Origin: a virus
Length of the DNA: 36,765 nt
IMG/VR virus record: IMGVR_UViG_3300046004_000428
Location: 1 to 36,765 of that record
Direction: 5' to 3' (one strand)
This document shows, piece after piece, positions 7,203 to 15,598 of the stretch; positions within the stretch are counted from its first letter, which is position 1, and each line of letters starts with the position of its first letter. The notes beneath the pieces were generated by a model. It was not told where the DNA came from and made no database searches. It worked only from the letters and a program-made list of their open reading frames with translations. A program made the position numbers and the translations under genes.

Positions 7203-8900
7203 TCATTGCGCCAGAAGGCCGGGGATGGTGCGTCCCACTTGTGTCATTGTGCCAAGCGGGTCACGCAGCATAGCCTGCACTGGCGCGCTGCGCATCGCCA
7301 TTTGCCCAACGGATGGAGAAAGCGCACCACCTGCAGCAAGGGCCGCCGCAACGGCGGGGCTAAGTCCAGCGGCAATGCCGCCCGCCCCAGCCATGGACGC
7401 CAAGGCCAGTGGCAGGGCCTCAGAGATAGACCGTTGTCCACCCGGCAAAACTGTTGGGGCTGGCCGCAGCGTTGCCGCGCCTGATCTGGTGAAATCAGCC
7501 ATCGGGGTCGTGCTGCCAACAGCGTAGTTCTCACGCCCCTGGGCGCGAATCATAGATTGGTTTAGAGCGGTTGGCGACAAGATGCCGCCCTCTGCGCCGG
7601 CCCTCGTCGCAGCGTCGCGCACGCCGATGAAGTTGCGATATGCCTCCCGCGCCTTTGCAAGCGCAGCAATGTCTGTATCGCGGCCAACGGCGATAAGCGC
7701 GTTGTCAGTCATGTCATCAATAAGTTTGCGCAGAGAGTGCGCAGCTTCACGAGTTGCGGCATCACTGGAAACAGTAAAAGTGCCAATATCAGAACGCCAT
7801 TCCTTGAGCCGCGACAGTGGGACATCTTTCCCAGCCGCTGCAAGCGCCTTGATTTCGTTGGCAATGCCTCTGATCCGTGGCGTCAATTGGACAGCAGGCA
7901 CGCGCGCGATGTAGTTTGTGGCTACATCAATTGCAGCCTGCGCCTGCGGGGTGTTTGGCACAATATCAACACCACGAACGGCGTTATCCATCTGATCAAC
8001 GATGGCTTTCTGCGTTGCAGCAAGATTTGTCGGGGTTGCGACCTTAGCGTCACTTCCCAGCATCTTCATGGTTGCTGCAGTAAAGTCGTCAAGCTGCTGA
8101 CCAGTTGGGGCCAAGCGGCCCTCCATGCGCATCAGAGCCTGAGAACCAGTGCCTTGCCCAGTCGAAACGTCAACTCCGCTTTCACGCAGCACGTTAGCCA
8201 TGCGAGAGGCTTCATCGCCGCTCACGAACGCGCCAGGGCGAGCCGCAAGGGCTCCAGCGCCCAATGCCGTTCCAATGCGGGCGATGGACTGTCCCGTTTC
8301 GCCAAGCCCGGCGGCCTCTGCCGTTTGACCTGCCGCCTCAGAAGCAAGCCCCGGAATAAGACCAAAACGTACTGCGTTTCCAAGCCCGCCACCAAGCCCG
8401 CCGCCCATAAATTCAAGGCCTGTGGATATGAACTGACCCGCGCGCCCAGGAGCGACATATTCCGTCTCGCCGCCGGTCAGCGCGCTGGCAGCCCTGCCTA
8501 GACCTTCGCCAGACAGCGCCGAAAACACCGGGCTCGGTGGGGCATCCTCCCGCAAAAGTCCGGCTTTCTTGGCTCCAACATCCAGCAGGCCGCTAAGCGT
8601 GCCGGGCAGGCCGACAAGTTCCATTGCGCCCCGCGTAAGGGCAGGCGCAGCGCCACGGATCAACTCACCGGCGCGCTCACCGGGCGTGTCAACAGCCCCG
8701 CTGCCGATCACGTTTTCGTAGATGGTTTGGCCGATAGTGCGTTCGGGCGGGTTGTAGCCTTCCGTTGGCGTGCCGGCCGCTTGGCGCAGTGTGCCCCGGC
8801 GCGCCATGGTTTCTTGCTTTGCAACCCGATCAATCACCGTTTGACTGGTGCCTTCGGGGAACTCTAAAGCCGTGCCGTCAAACAATTCAATTTTGATCAT
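7203..8900 (-). CDS. Internal virion / DNA-ejection protein
   Basis: A 565-residue, Ala/Gly-rich protein. It opens with a small beta domain ([19 protein letters not shown] then VIDRVAKQE), commonly found at the N-terminus of phage structural pilot proteins. Gly/Ala-rich helical and possibly membrane-active stretches follow (about 110-220), then a helical region with heptads (about 300-450). The C-terminal 90 residues contain a hydrophobic Ala/Gly stretch ([20 protein letters not shown]). Such proteins are carried inside the head and ejected to form a trans-envelope conduit. The ATGA overlap with the transglycosylase gene (8897-8900) and the short gap to portal place it in the ejection-protein cluster. 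The function is inferred from composition and position, not from a catalytic motif. Confidence 0.65.
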   Translation of the reverse strand: MIKIELFDGTALEFPEGTSQTVIDRVAKQETMARRGTLRQAAGTPTEGYNPPERTIGQTIYENVIGSGAVDTPGERAGELIRGAAPALTRGAMELVGLPGTLSGLLDVGAKKAGLLREDAPPSPVFSALSGEGLGRAASALTGGETEYVAPGRAGQFISTGLEFMGGGLGGGLGNAVRFGLIPGLASEAAGQTAEAAGLGETGQSIARIGTALGAGALAARPGAFVSGDEASRMANVLRESGVDVSTGQGTGSQALMRMEGRLAPTGQQLDDFTAATMKMLGSDAKVATPTNLAATQKAIVDQMDNAVRGVDIVPNTPQAQAAIDVATNYIARVPAVQLTPRIRGIANEIKALAAAGKDVPLSRLKEWRSDIGTFTVSSDAATREAAHSLRKLIDDMTDNALIAVGRDTDIAALAKAREAYRNFIGVRDAATRAGAEGGILSPTALNQSMIRAQGRENYAVGSTTPMADFTRSGAATLRPAPTVLPGGQRSISEALPLALASMAGAGGIAAGLSPAVAAALAAGGALSPSVGQMAMRSAPVQAMLRDPLGTMTQVGRTIPGLLAQ

Positions 8901-10411
8901 GGCATGCGGTTCCCGTTTTCATCGTAGCGGATGGTGGCACCAGCGGGGGCACCGCCAGCAGGAGCGCCTCCAACGGGTGCAGCAGGCTGCGGAACGCGAG
9001 CCGCTGCACGCTCTCGGCCCATGCGGACAACGTTTTCATAATCAGAAAGCGCGTCAAGGAACGCAGTCTTGCTGGTTGCCGTATCCATGCGGCTGATCGC
9101 GCGTGTTGCGGTTTGGCCTTCCGCGTTTGACAGTGCGCCCATGCCGCGAAGTTGGTCGATGGCAGTCAAGAACCCGCCGCTGAGAAGTTGATTGACACGG
9201 TTTTGGAAATCATAACCTGGAGTGCCCGGTACAATATTTGCAGCAGACGTTGCCCCAGTTCCGATATCTAGGCCCGGATCTTGCCGCACGCTTTCAATCA
9301 GTTGAAGAGTTGTGTCGGCCGTCGTCACATCCACGGGCGCGCCAGCGATTGCGGCCCCCTCTACTTGACCGATAGCTTTTCCGCGTTCAACGGCGGCGGC
9401 AGCCTCGCCTCCCATGCCAATATCTGCACCAAGGGTGCCCTCACGGCGTGCTCCGTAAATGCTGCGCTGGTATTCCGCTCCACGTTCCTGCGCTGCGCGA
9501 ACGAAGTCCATGGCTGCTGTGCCGGTCACAACTTCACCGCCGACGGTGCGTACTTGGACGCTGCCATCGCGTAGGGTTAAGACGACACCAGATTGATCTG
9601 GCAGCGGCGCAGAAGATTGGACGTTGGGGTCCATGTCGACGCCAGACTTAAGGCGTTCAAGTTCAACCTGCTTTATTTGCATATTGAGCGCATCCATCGG
9701 ATCCGCTGGCCTTTCACGCGACAAAGCCGCGTTCACTGTAGAACCCGCGTCGATGGAGCCGGCTTCCAAAGCAGACGCCAGATCATCATGCCCGCGCGAG
9801 CGCAGCCACTGCGCCGTGCGGTTCGCCGCTTGCTCTTGGCCGCGTTGATCTTGGCGGGCTTGGACCGTGGTTGCTAGGTTCTGATCCGGGTTCATGCGCA
9901 GGCTGTTAAAGGCCAGCGCGAGATTGTCCATCAGGCTACCGCTGCGCAGGCCCTCGCCGATCTTTTGCCCGAACGTCTGCGGCTGTTGCGCCTGCATATC
10001 CAGAAGGCCCATGCCCGTCCCCTTACTGCTTCTTGTGACGTTGCCGCCGCCCTGCCCGCCCATGATCGACGCCACATAGTTTTGCGTTTCCGCGTAGGGC
10101 GGAACGCCGCCATACTTTTGCACTGCGCCAGGCCCAGCATTGTAAGCCGCCAGCGCCAGTCTCGGGTCACCAAAGGTGTCCATCTGCTGGCGCAGGTAGC
10201 GCGCTCCGCCTTCAAGGTTTTGCATAGGGTCGCGCGGATCGACACCGAGGTCAGCCGCCGTGCCGGGCATCAGTTGTGCCGGTCCGTAAGCACCCGCAGA
10301 ACTGGTGACGTTCGGCTGGAACCCGCTTTCCTGTTGGATCAGACGCAGGAACAGGTCCGGATCCACACCGTTGCGGCGGGCTGCTTCGATGGCGGCGGCG
10401 CGGAGATCCAT
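8897..10411 (-). CDS. Virion-associated lytic transglycosylase / ejection protein
   Basis: A 504-residue protein with an N-terminal lysozyme-like SLT domain (about 5-120). The catalytic Glu is E28 in QQESGF, followed by AYGPAQLMP (41-49), GARYLR and ALAAYNAG (86-93). It cleaves the MurNAc-GlcNAc bond of peptidoglycan, here probably to open a local hole during DNA entry. The rest is helical and rich in Gln, Ala and Arg, with a Pro/Ala/Gly-rich tail ([13 protein letters not shown]). This fits an ejected internal protein rather than a free endolysin, and the window has a separate endolysin at 14875. The gene is three bases downstream of the upstream stop and overlaps the next gene by ATGA. Confidence 0.85.
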   Translation of the reverse strand: MDLRAAAIEAARRNGVDPDLFLRLIQQESGFQPNVTSSAGAYGPAQLMPGTAADLGVDPRDPMQNLEGGARYLRQQMDTFGDPRLALAAYNAGPGAVQKYGGVPPYAETQNYVASIMGGQGGGNVTRSSKGTGMGLLDMQAQQPQTFGQKIGEGLRSGSLMDNLALAFNSLRMNPDQNLATTVQARQDQRGQEQAANRTAQWLRSRGHDDLASALEAGSIDAGSTVNAALSRERPADPMDALNMQIKQVELERLKSGVDMDPNVQSSAPLPDQSGVVLTLRDGSVQVRTVGGEVVTGTAAMDFVRAAQERGAEYQRSIYGARREGTLGADIGMGGEAAAAVERGKAIGQVEGAAIAGAPVDVTTADTTLQLIESVRQDPGLDIGTGATSAANIVPGTPGYDFQNRVNQLLSGGFLTAIDQLRGMGALSNAEGQTATRAISRMDTATSKTAFLDALSDYENVVRMGRERAAARVPQPAAPVGGAPAGGAPAGATIRYDENGNRMP

Positions 10412-10414
10412 GCC

Positions 10415-11269
10415 CTACTCCACAAACCCAGCCGCACGACGGGCCCGGTCCATCATCGGGCGCAGGGCACGCTTAAGGATGGGGGCCTTGCGGACGATGC
10501 CGGCGAACCATTCCCCGTGCTTGGCGTACAGGTTCAGGAGCCACTTCGGGGCGTCATTCAGCAGCCAAGTTCTGAACTGAACCCAGCGGCCGTCTTCCTC
10601 GCCGTAGACTTCACGCGCAACCCAGCACAGACCGCCAAGTATCCCAGCACCCGCGCTCAAGAAATCAAACAGGCCCGGCTTGCTCGTCGATGTCTGCGTC
10701 TGCTGGCCGGTTTGCGACCCGCCCAATGCTGCCAAGTATGTGCTAAGAGCATCCTGCGGCGCTCCGGTGAACCCGCCGAACTGACCCTTGGCTGCGTCGA
10801 TCAGGGCTTGGTTCATGCCCTGCATGAGCTGGCCCTCTTGCGCCTGCGTTGCGCCGATAGACTGGCCGAAGCCAAAGCCTTGACCGGCCAGGCCAGACTG
10901 GATGCCTTGTTGCGCTTGCGCCGCGCTCAGAGCCGTATTGAACCCCTGTTGGCGCTGCTGTGCCGCCATGTCGCCGAACGCGCGCCCGTAGTCGCCAAGC
11001 ATCGTGCCCTGCGCCACGCCCTGCCGAGACCCGCCGAAAGCGCCGGCCCGCGTTGCCTCGGCACCCAGCGTATTCTGCGCCATCTGAGCCTGCCGGGCCA
11101 TATCCATGCCGGTCCGGTTAATCACTTCGGACGTGTAGGGGTTCATGAACTGGCCGATATTCGGGCCAGCGACGGCGGCATTGTATTGCCCGGATGCTTG
11201 CTGGTAGACGTTCTGATTTCCCGCGCCCATAGGCTGCTGGACTTGCTGTGGTTGTGCTGCGCCGCCCAT
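10415..11269 (-). CDS. Virion protein with CWVAREVYG C-terminal domain
   Basis: A 284-residue protein. Residues 1-190 are Gln/Gly/Ala/Met-rich with heptad-like repeats (QAQMAQNTLG, TALSAAQAQQGIQ), as in ejected pilot proteins. Residues 200-284 form a distinct Trp-rich domain beginning after a glycine stretch (FLSAGAGILGGL) with CWVAREVYGEEDGRW and WLLNDAPKWLLNLY. This module recurs at the C-termini of phage internal or tail proteins and probably anchors the protein in the virion. The ATG overlaps the previous stop as TAATG. The enzymatic role, if any, is not visible. Confidence 0.65.
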   Translation of the reverse strand: MGGAAQPQQVQQPMGAGNQNVYQQASGQYNAAVAGPNIGQFMNPYTSEVINRTGMDMARQAQMAQNTLGAEATRAGAFGGSRQGVAQGTMLGDYGRAFGDMAAQQRQQGFNTALSAAQAQQGIQSGLAGQGFGFGQSIGATQAQEGQLMQGMNQALIDAAKGQFGGFTGAPQDALSTYLAALGGSQTGQQTQTSTSKPGLFDFLSAGAGILGGLCWVAREVYGEEDGRWVQFRTWLLNDAPKWLLNLYAKHGEWFAGIVRKAPILKRALRPMMDRARRAAGFVE

Positions 11270-11817
11270 TATTTTTTCCCCTTGCCGGACTGATAGTCCC
11301 GAGAAATCTTGTCCGACGCAGTGCTGCCGTAGTCCTTGGACGCGCCAGATCCCTGAGGCGGGATGTAAGATTGCGGTTGACTGTAAGGCTGCGCCGGGGC
11401 CATCGGTTGACCCATCGGCATGCTGGTGATGCCAAACTGCCCGCCGCCGTTAAACGGTGCCATCAACTTGGCATATTGAGCCGGATCCCGCTTTTTCAAT
11501 TCCTTCAGCGCCTGATCGTAAAGCGGTGCCGAACTATAGCCACGAACCCCGCCCGCGAAGGTTTGAGCCGCGGGCATACCGGCGCCAGGCATGGGCGATG
11601 CCCCCAGCCCGAAGGCCGACGAGGCCGCGCTTGTGTTGGCCATGGCGGCTTCCTGCAGCGGCGTCAGGGCGGCAACGTCAGGCCCGCGATACGGGGCGTA
11701 GCCAATTCCTGCTGCCTGCTCACCGCGCGCTAGACCGCTTTGGGCTGCCTGCTGCAGCCATGCGGGGATCTCCACCGACGTGCTCTGGCTTCCGCCCTTA
11801 CCGCCACCACCACCCAT
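11269..11817 (-). CDS. Small Gly/Ala/Pro-rich virion protein
   Basis: A 182-residue protein with a Gly-rich start (MGGGGGKGG), then VEIPAWLQQAAQSGLARG, a segment common in proteins encoded just before podoviral ejection proteins. The middle and C-terminus are Ala/Gly/Pro-rich with low predicted structure, and the end is basic (GKGKK). It overlaps the next gene by TAATG. It is likely an internal or neck-associated virion protein, translated together with the 284-residue protein. No named family is assigned. Confidence 0.65.
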   Translation of the reverse strand: MGGGGGKGGSQSTSVEIPAWLQQAAQSGLARGEQAAGIGYAPYRGPDVAALTPLQEAAMANTSAASSAFGLGASPMPGAGMPAAQTFAGGVRGYSSAPLYDQALKELKKRDPAQYAKLMAPFNGGGQFGITSMPMGQPMAPAQPYSQPQSYIPPQGSGASKDYGSTASDKISRDYQSGKGKK

Positions 11818-11818
11818 A

Positions 11819-12181
11819 TCAGAAATCCTTTTCCATCGTGACCAGCGTCGGCACGAAGCCCAATGGCTTCATCGCGCGCTGCCAGCCGGGCCTACCGGAG
11901 AGCGTCATTGCCGTGCAGCCCTGTTCCTTGGCCCACTTCGTTGCGTCGTCAATCATGTCGAACAGTTGATCCATTTCGCCCGCCGCCAAGAAAACGTGGA
12001 GCACCTTCTTCCGAGGAAATACCACAATTTCAGTGACAGCGCACCCCCTTTCTCCGAGCCACAGTTGCATGCGACCTTCGGTGACGGCATCGACGATGTC
12101 TTGGTAGATGTGTGTCCCCCCGCTGTATTCCAGCGCGGATTCGATCCAATTCTTGATTTGCTCTTGGTCCGCTGGTGTCAC
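11819..12181 (-). CDS. GNAT-like acetyltransferase-fold protein
   Basis: A 120-residue protein. The GTG start at 12181 overlaps the stop of the upstream gene as GTGA. The frame is open upstream to 12283, but that part is an antiframe of the tail gene. The core (CAVTEIVVFPRKKVLHVFLA, then WAKEQGCTAMTLSGRPGW, then MKPLGFVPTLVTMEKDF) has the beta-alpha order of GNAT proteins, in which the last strand follows a GF turn. Short GNAT-like genes are common between tail and ejection genes of podoviruses, and their substrate is unknown. It lacks a clear Q/RxxGxG/A acetyl-CoA loop, so enzymatic activity is doubtful. Confidence 0.6.
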   Translation of the reverse strand: MTPADQEQIKNWIESALEYSGGTHIYQDIVDAVTEGRMQLWLGERGCAVTEIVVFPRKKVLHVFLAAGEMDQLFDMIDDATKWAKEQGCTAMTLSGRPGWQRAMKPLGFVPTLVTMEKDF

Positions 12182-12831
12182 GCCTGCACCCGCGTGATAT
12201 TGAGCGTGATCGACGGGGCTACGGGCGCGTAGGCTGTCGCTGGGGTTGCGTGAAGGTAACCCTGGGTCCGGTTCACTGCCCACATGACATTCAGCACGGT
12301 TCCCGCCGTTACGGTAAAGATCGACGTGCGGGATACAACGGTTGTGGCGTCGTTGTTGTGCAAGCTGGCGACGATCGTACTGCCCGGCACGTTCGACCCG
12401 TTGATGCGTGGCCAGAATCTGAACGTAGTGGTTGAACTTGACGTCGAACTGATCTGCGCAGCGAAGGCCAGTTCATACAGCCCGCCCTCGACAAACGTGA
12501 TGTCGGTCAGCGGCGATCCCGTTAGCGTGATGCCCTGAGACGCAATGTTGTCAAGCGCCACTTTGTAGGCCGTGTTGGCCGCCGCAGCCGTTATATCAAC
12601 GTCTTGGCTGAAAATGGCGTACCCGTCGGCCAGCACGATCTGCCGCCACACGCCGTCCTTGGAGACAACAGGGTAGCCGCCCGACGGATCCCACAGCAGC
12701 GTGCCGTCCTGCGTGGCCGAGGCGTCTGCGTCCTTGAACGTCAGGTTATCCCACGTCCGGGCCAGCCAGCGGCGCAGGTCATTCGCCCACGTGCTGTAGT
12801 CGGCACCTACTGGTGGGATGCCAAATCTCAC
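12178..12831 (-). CDS. Tail-associated protein with C-terminal jelly-roll
   Basis: A 217-residue protein. The N-terminal 45 residues (GADYSTWANDLRRWLART) form a helical anchor that may attach to the tail. Residues 55-75 are a short beta unit (LLWDPSGGYPVVSKDGVW), and residues 80-217 make a Thr/Ser-rich beta sandwich (YAIFSQDVDIT, YELAFAAQISS, SIFTVTAGTVLNVMWAV) resembling C1q/TNF-like or adhesin heads. It may be a small tail spike or a tip protein. It overlaps the nozzle gene by ATGA and the GNAT-like gene by GTGA. Confidence 0.65.
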   Translation of the reverse strand: MRFGIPPVGADYSTWANDLRRWLARTWDNLTFKDADASATQDGTLLWDPSGGYPVVSKDGVWRQIVLADGYAIFSQDVDITAAAANTAYKVALDNIASQGITLTGSPLTDITFVEGGLYELAFAAQISSTSSSTTTFRFWPRINGSNVPGSTIVASLHNNDATTVVSRTSIFTVTAGTVLNVMWAVNRTQGYLHATPATAYAPVAPSITLNITRVQA

Positions 12832-14375
12832 CGCAGGCCACCCTGGCGCACGTCAATGCGCGGCACGCCCCAACGCCAGTCCGTATTCTGTGCGCCAATG
12901 ACGCGCATCGATACTTGCCGGCCGGTGAACCGCAGATCGGTCGGGTTGGCCATCGAATAGGGACCGTAAGTCCGCTCGGTGTCGTTCGGATGATACCGCG
13001 CGCGGAAGGTGGTCGTGACTTCGCCCTGCGTTTTCTCGTCCGGGATCAGCATCAGCGCGCTCATGACCGCGTCGCCTGTTGCAATCTGCACGGGCCCGCT
13101 CTCCGCAAAAACTTCCGATCCGCCCGTCTGGTTGCCGATTTCGTGGTTCACGGCCAGCCCGGCGGGCGTCATCCAGATCGGCGTGGAAAAGATTCCAACG
13201 TCAACGCCGCTGGTGCGAGCCAGGCTGCCGGTGCTCCAATGGTTTTCCTTGTAGTTGTAGGTGACGTATCGATCGTTTTCCAAGCTGCCGCTGGACGGGT
13301 AGAACCACCAGATCTCGTTGAACCTGGCGTTGGCCACGGCCGCGACTTTTGACGACTGCGGAATGTTGATGTCACCGAAAACGTAATCTGCCACGTCGCA
13401 CGTGACGTCCTGAACCGCGCCCCCGGCGTAGGTGTGAAAGCCGCCCGGCCCCATCCAAAAGACGCCAGCATCAACCGAAGCCGCGCACAAGCGGGAAACA
13501 GCCCCGCAAGAGGATCCGACCCGCTCAAAGCCGTACACAAACGGCGGGCCTTGGTAGGTAGCCGTGTGCGCGTCCTGGTCAGTCAGGATCAAGGCTTGCC
13601 CGCGCGTGCGAAGGCCGAGCATGATTTGCCCCGACGTCTGCAATTCAATGTCACCGGCCTCGTTCGTGGCCAGCGGTGTCCATGTCGTGTTATCCTCTCG
13701 ATCGGACCACTGCACCCGGCAAAAGTTCCCGCCTGGGCCGAAAGCGAACAATACCCGCTCTTCCGTGACCATCAGACCATCACAGCCTGTGGGCGCATTG
13801 GTGATCGCCGCAGCATTGTCCGCTGTGTTCAATTGCCATTCCAGCAGTCGTCCGTCGTAGGGGTTACACGCGACGAGGTACTCGCCCCAATTGTCCAGCG
13901 ACCACGTCGAGACGGGGCTGTAATTGCCCGTATCAGGCCGCGCGACACCGTAGGCCGCCGTGCCGTATAGCCCACCGCCGTACCCGATGTTGACGGCTGC
14001 GTCCTTGGTTCCACCGATAAAAGAACCGGCCGCAATGCCATATTCGCCGCCTCCATAAACTCCTACGCCGTAGTTGATCGGCGTGCCGGAAGCGCTTCCG
14101 GGCGTTATGTTGATCACGGCATTGTTAGCCAATGTAACGAACAGGCCCAAATGGCTGCCCGTGGCAATCCACCGGTCGCCGTCAAGGTCACGCCAAGCAA
14201 GGGCGCCACGCAGCGGCTGGTCCGTCACCGTGACGCGCGTCAGCCACCCGCCGACGGGCTGCATGGTGCCGTCCGTCCAGCGCACCAAGGAAGCGTCACG
14301 CCAGCGTCCTGCGGCTTGCAGGTCGGTCCCGTTGCGGTAAACGCCGGGCGGGAGTTGCAACGGTACTAGGGGCAT
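12828..14375 (-). CDS. Tail nozzle / DNA-stabilisation-like tail protein
   Basis: A 515-residue protein starting MPLVPLQLPPGVYRNGTDLQ, a start motif seen in podoviral tail-tube and nozzle proteins of the P22 gp10 / SU10 nozzle type. The body is Gly/Trp/Tyr-rich with repeated four-strand blade-like segments (WSLDNWGEYLVACNPYDG, VFWMGPGGFHTYAGGA, NEIWWFYPSSGS), as in a beta-propeller. The C-terminus ends VSMRVIGAQNTDWRWG then VPRIDVRQGGLR. It would plug the portal channel after packaging and open on infection. Its ATG overlaps the stop of the small lipoprotein gene by ten bases (ATGCCCCTAG), and it overlaps the next gene by ATGA. Confidence 0.75.
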   Translation of the reverse strand: MPLVPLQLPPGVYRNGTDLQAAGRWRDASLVRWTDGTMQPVGGWLTRVTVTDQPLRGALAWRDLDGDRWIATGSHLGLFVTLANNAVINITPGSASGTPINYGVGVYGGGEYGIAAGSFIGGTKDAAVNIGYGGGLYGTAAYGVARPDTGNYSPVSTWSLDNWGEYLVACNPYDGRLLEWQLNTADNAAAITNAPTGCDGLMVTEERVLFAFGPGGNFCRVQWSDREDNTTWTPLATNEAGDIELQTSGQIMLGLRTRGQALILTDQDAHTATYQGPPFVYGFERVGSSCGAVSRLCAASVDAGVFWMGPGGFHTYAGGAVQDVTCDVADYVFGDINIPQSSKVAAVANARFNEIWWFYPSSGSLENDRYVTYNYKENHWSTGSLARTSGVDVGIFSTPIWMTPAGLAVNHEIGNQTGGSEVFAESGPVQIATGDAVMSALMLIPDEKTQGEVTTTFRARYHPNDTERTYGPYSMANPTDLRFTGRQVSMRVIGAQNTDWRWGVPRIDVRQGGLR

Positions 14376-14566
14376 GTTTCGACCAGACTGTTGTGGGTGA
14401 CGATGCTGCGCAAGAGCGGTTCATCATTTACTGAAAGCCAGTCTACCACATCATCACGCCCAAAGTATATTGGGTCGGCGATGTCGCAGAAATCACCCCT
14501 TGGGCTTGCGCACCCAGAGGCGAGCCCGATCACGCAAAGTATCAGAAGAAAGAGCCTCGACCTCAT
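14366..14566 (-). CDS. Rz1-like outer-membrane spanin lipoprotein
   Basis: A 66-residue protein with an N-terminal MRSRLFLLILCVIGL signal and lipobox LASGC (Cys at about 19), so it should be lipidated and sit in the outer membrane facing the periplasm. The rest is short and acidic (ADPIYFGRDDVVDW, IVTHN), like small podoviral lysis lipoproteins. AGGAGGT six bases before the ATG supports this start; an in-frame ATG at 14599 has no such site. It overlaps the membrane protein gene at 14493-14699 in another frame, the usual Rz/Rz1 nesting. It would pair with that protein to fuse inner and outer membranes in the last step of lysis. Confidence 0.7.
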   Translation of the reverse strand: MRSRLFLLILCVIGLASGCASPRGDFCDIADPIYFGRDDVVDWLSVNDEPLLRSIVTHNSLVETCP

Positions 14567-14699
14567 CTTTGACCTCCTCAGCGCTGTGCACAGCCTCAAG
14601 CGTTTTCTTGGCGTCGCCGCCGGATTTCCGGCTGGTGGCCACGGCGAACAAGACGACCACCACGATCAGAATAACCGTGATGGTCAGCAATTCGATCAT
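14493..14699 (-). CDS. Rz-like inner-membrane spanin
   Basis: A 68-residue protein with one N-terminal transmembrane helix (LLTITVILIVVVVLFAVA, about 4-21). A short basic turn (TSRKSGG) is followed by a charged helical segment with heptads, VHSAEEVKDEVEALSSDTLRD. The end RARLWVRKPKG resembles the C-termini of small Rz-type proteins. It is shorter than lambda Rz, so the periplasmic reach must come from interaction with its partner. The gene overlaps the lipoprotein gene (14366-14566) by 74 bases in a different frame and follows the holin gene by an ATGA overlap. Assignment rests on topology and on the overlapping lipoprotein. Confidence 0.65.
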   Translation of the reverse strand: MIELLTITVILIVVVVLFAVATSRKSGGDAKKTLEAVHSAEEVKDEVEALSSDTLRDRARLWVRKPKG

Positions 14700-14863
14700 G
14701 CCTTCTTTTTTGAGTAAATCGACCAGACGGCCACCACGATCGTCGTCACGGCACCGCCAAGGGTCAGCATGGTTTCGGAGTCCACAAGGCCCTGCCCGAC
14801 GAAGTACCCGCCCGCAGCGGCCACCAGTGCGCGGACAATGCCGCCTACTTGATCAGTTGTCAT
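14696..14863 (-). CDS. Holin, Pam3-gp28-like
   Basis: A 55-residue protein. Two hydrophobic helices, IVRALVAAAGGYFVGQGLVD (about 9-28) and LGGAVTTIVVAVWSIY (about 35-50), are joined by a short acidic turn and end in SKKKA. This is the layout of the Pam3-gp28 family of putative phage holins. It would form holes in the inner membrane at a set time and release the endolysin. AAGGA seven bases before the ATG overlaps the endolysin stop. The TGA is shared with the start of the Rz-like gene (ATGA). The gene is short but its context in the lysis cassette is strong. Confidence 0.8.
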   Translation of the reverse strand: MTTDQVGGIVRALVAAAGGYFVGQGLVDSETMLTLGGAVTTIVVAVWSIYSKKKA

Positions 14864-14874
14864 GTGTCGTTCCT

Positions 14875-15300
14875 TCAGTTGCCCGGGTAAACCGCCCGGT
14901 TCAGTTCGAAATGTGGGTAGTCCTTGAACTTTCGCCAGTCTCCGCCGTAGGTGATAGACACCTTTTCGTCGACGGCAGCTTTCTTGATGGCATCGGCTAT
15001 GCCTAGCATCAGCCGCACGTTTGACATTTCTTCAAACGCAATCTTGCCGTCGCTGTTGGTGTCGACGTAGGCGTAGAAGTCAAAGGCGTGGCCGCATCCG
15101 TCAGCTTGCTTTAGGTGCCTGCTTTTTAAAGTTTTGCTCGCACCGATGCGCTTGAGTTCTTTCTGCCGCTCCAGCGTGCGCAGGCCTTCAGTCACAACGA
15201 ACATGGTCGGGGTAATCTGCAGGGCGCGGTTCAGCACGCGGATCAGGTCCGGGTGCAGACCTTCCATATTCTTGAGGCTGCGGTTTAGGTGCTCGCGCAT
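14875..15300 (-). CDS. Endolysin: M15 L-Ala-D-Glu/DD-peptidase with EF-hand loop
   Basis: A 141-residue endolysin of the VanY/M15 peptidase group. It cuts the peptide cross-bridge or stem of peptidoglycan. Likely zinc ligands are H62 (SRHL), D74 (GHAFDFY) and H130 (DYPHFEL), by family comparison. There is a 12-residue loop DTNSDGKIAFEE at 80-91, with D80, N82, D84, G85, I87 and E91 in the canonical EF-hand positions. The Ca2+-regulated endolysin of phage T5 also carries such a loop, so activity here may depend on calcium. The ATG at 15300 has GGAG six bases upstream; the frame extends to a TTG at 15312, which is less likely. There is no signal peptide, so release depends on the holin encoded just downstream. 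Confidence 0.85.
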   Translation of the reverse strand: MREHLNRSLKNMEGLHPDLIRVLNRALQITPTMFVVTEGLRTLERQKELKRIGASKTLKSRHLKQADGCGHAFDFYAYVDTNSDGKIAFEEMSNVRLMLGIADAIKKAAVDEKVSITYGGDWRKFKDYPHFELNRAVYPGN

Positions 15301-15301
15301 A

Positions 15302-15595
15302 TCACTCTCCAAAGACCTTGATCAAGAACGCCAGACCACCGCCGAGAGCCAGCCAAAACACTTTGTCAAACAGGCCAAAAACCACGCCGTGCCTTGTGGA
15401 TCCGTTCTCGATGTCTGTCAGGCGGTTGTCCAGCGCACTGCTCCGCGTCTCGTACACGTCCATGCGCTTGAACAGAGTGACCATGCGCTCCTCGATCCGG
15501 GCCATCGTAGTGACGACCTTGGTCAATTCATCAATCTTGTCACCTAGCTTATCCAAGTGCTTCTCCACTCGGTCGAAACGCGGATCTTCGGCCAT
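15302..15595 (-). CDS. Coiled-coil, C-terminal membrane protein (XhlA/holin-like)
   Basis: A 97-residue protein. Residues 8-65 form a heptad coiled coil (VEKHLDKLGDKIDELTKVV, MDVYETRSSALDNRL). Residues 75-95 form a single C-terminal membrane helix (VFWLALGGGLAFLIKVFG). Its layout matches XhlA-like proteins, which attach to the membrane and help lysis, and small accessory proteins next to holin genes in marine podoviruses. It directly precedes the endolysin gene and overlaps its alternative start. It may act as a second holin, a pinholin regulator or an antiholin; the sequence does not decide which. Confidence 0.6.
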   Translation of the reverse strand: MAEDPRFDRVEKHLDKLGDKIDELTKVVTTMARIEERMVTLFKRMDVYETRSSALDNRLTDIENGSTRHGVVFGLFDKVFWLALGGGLAFLIKVFGE

Positions 15596-15598
15596 AAT

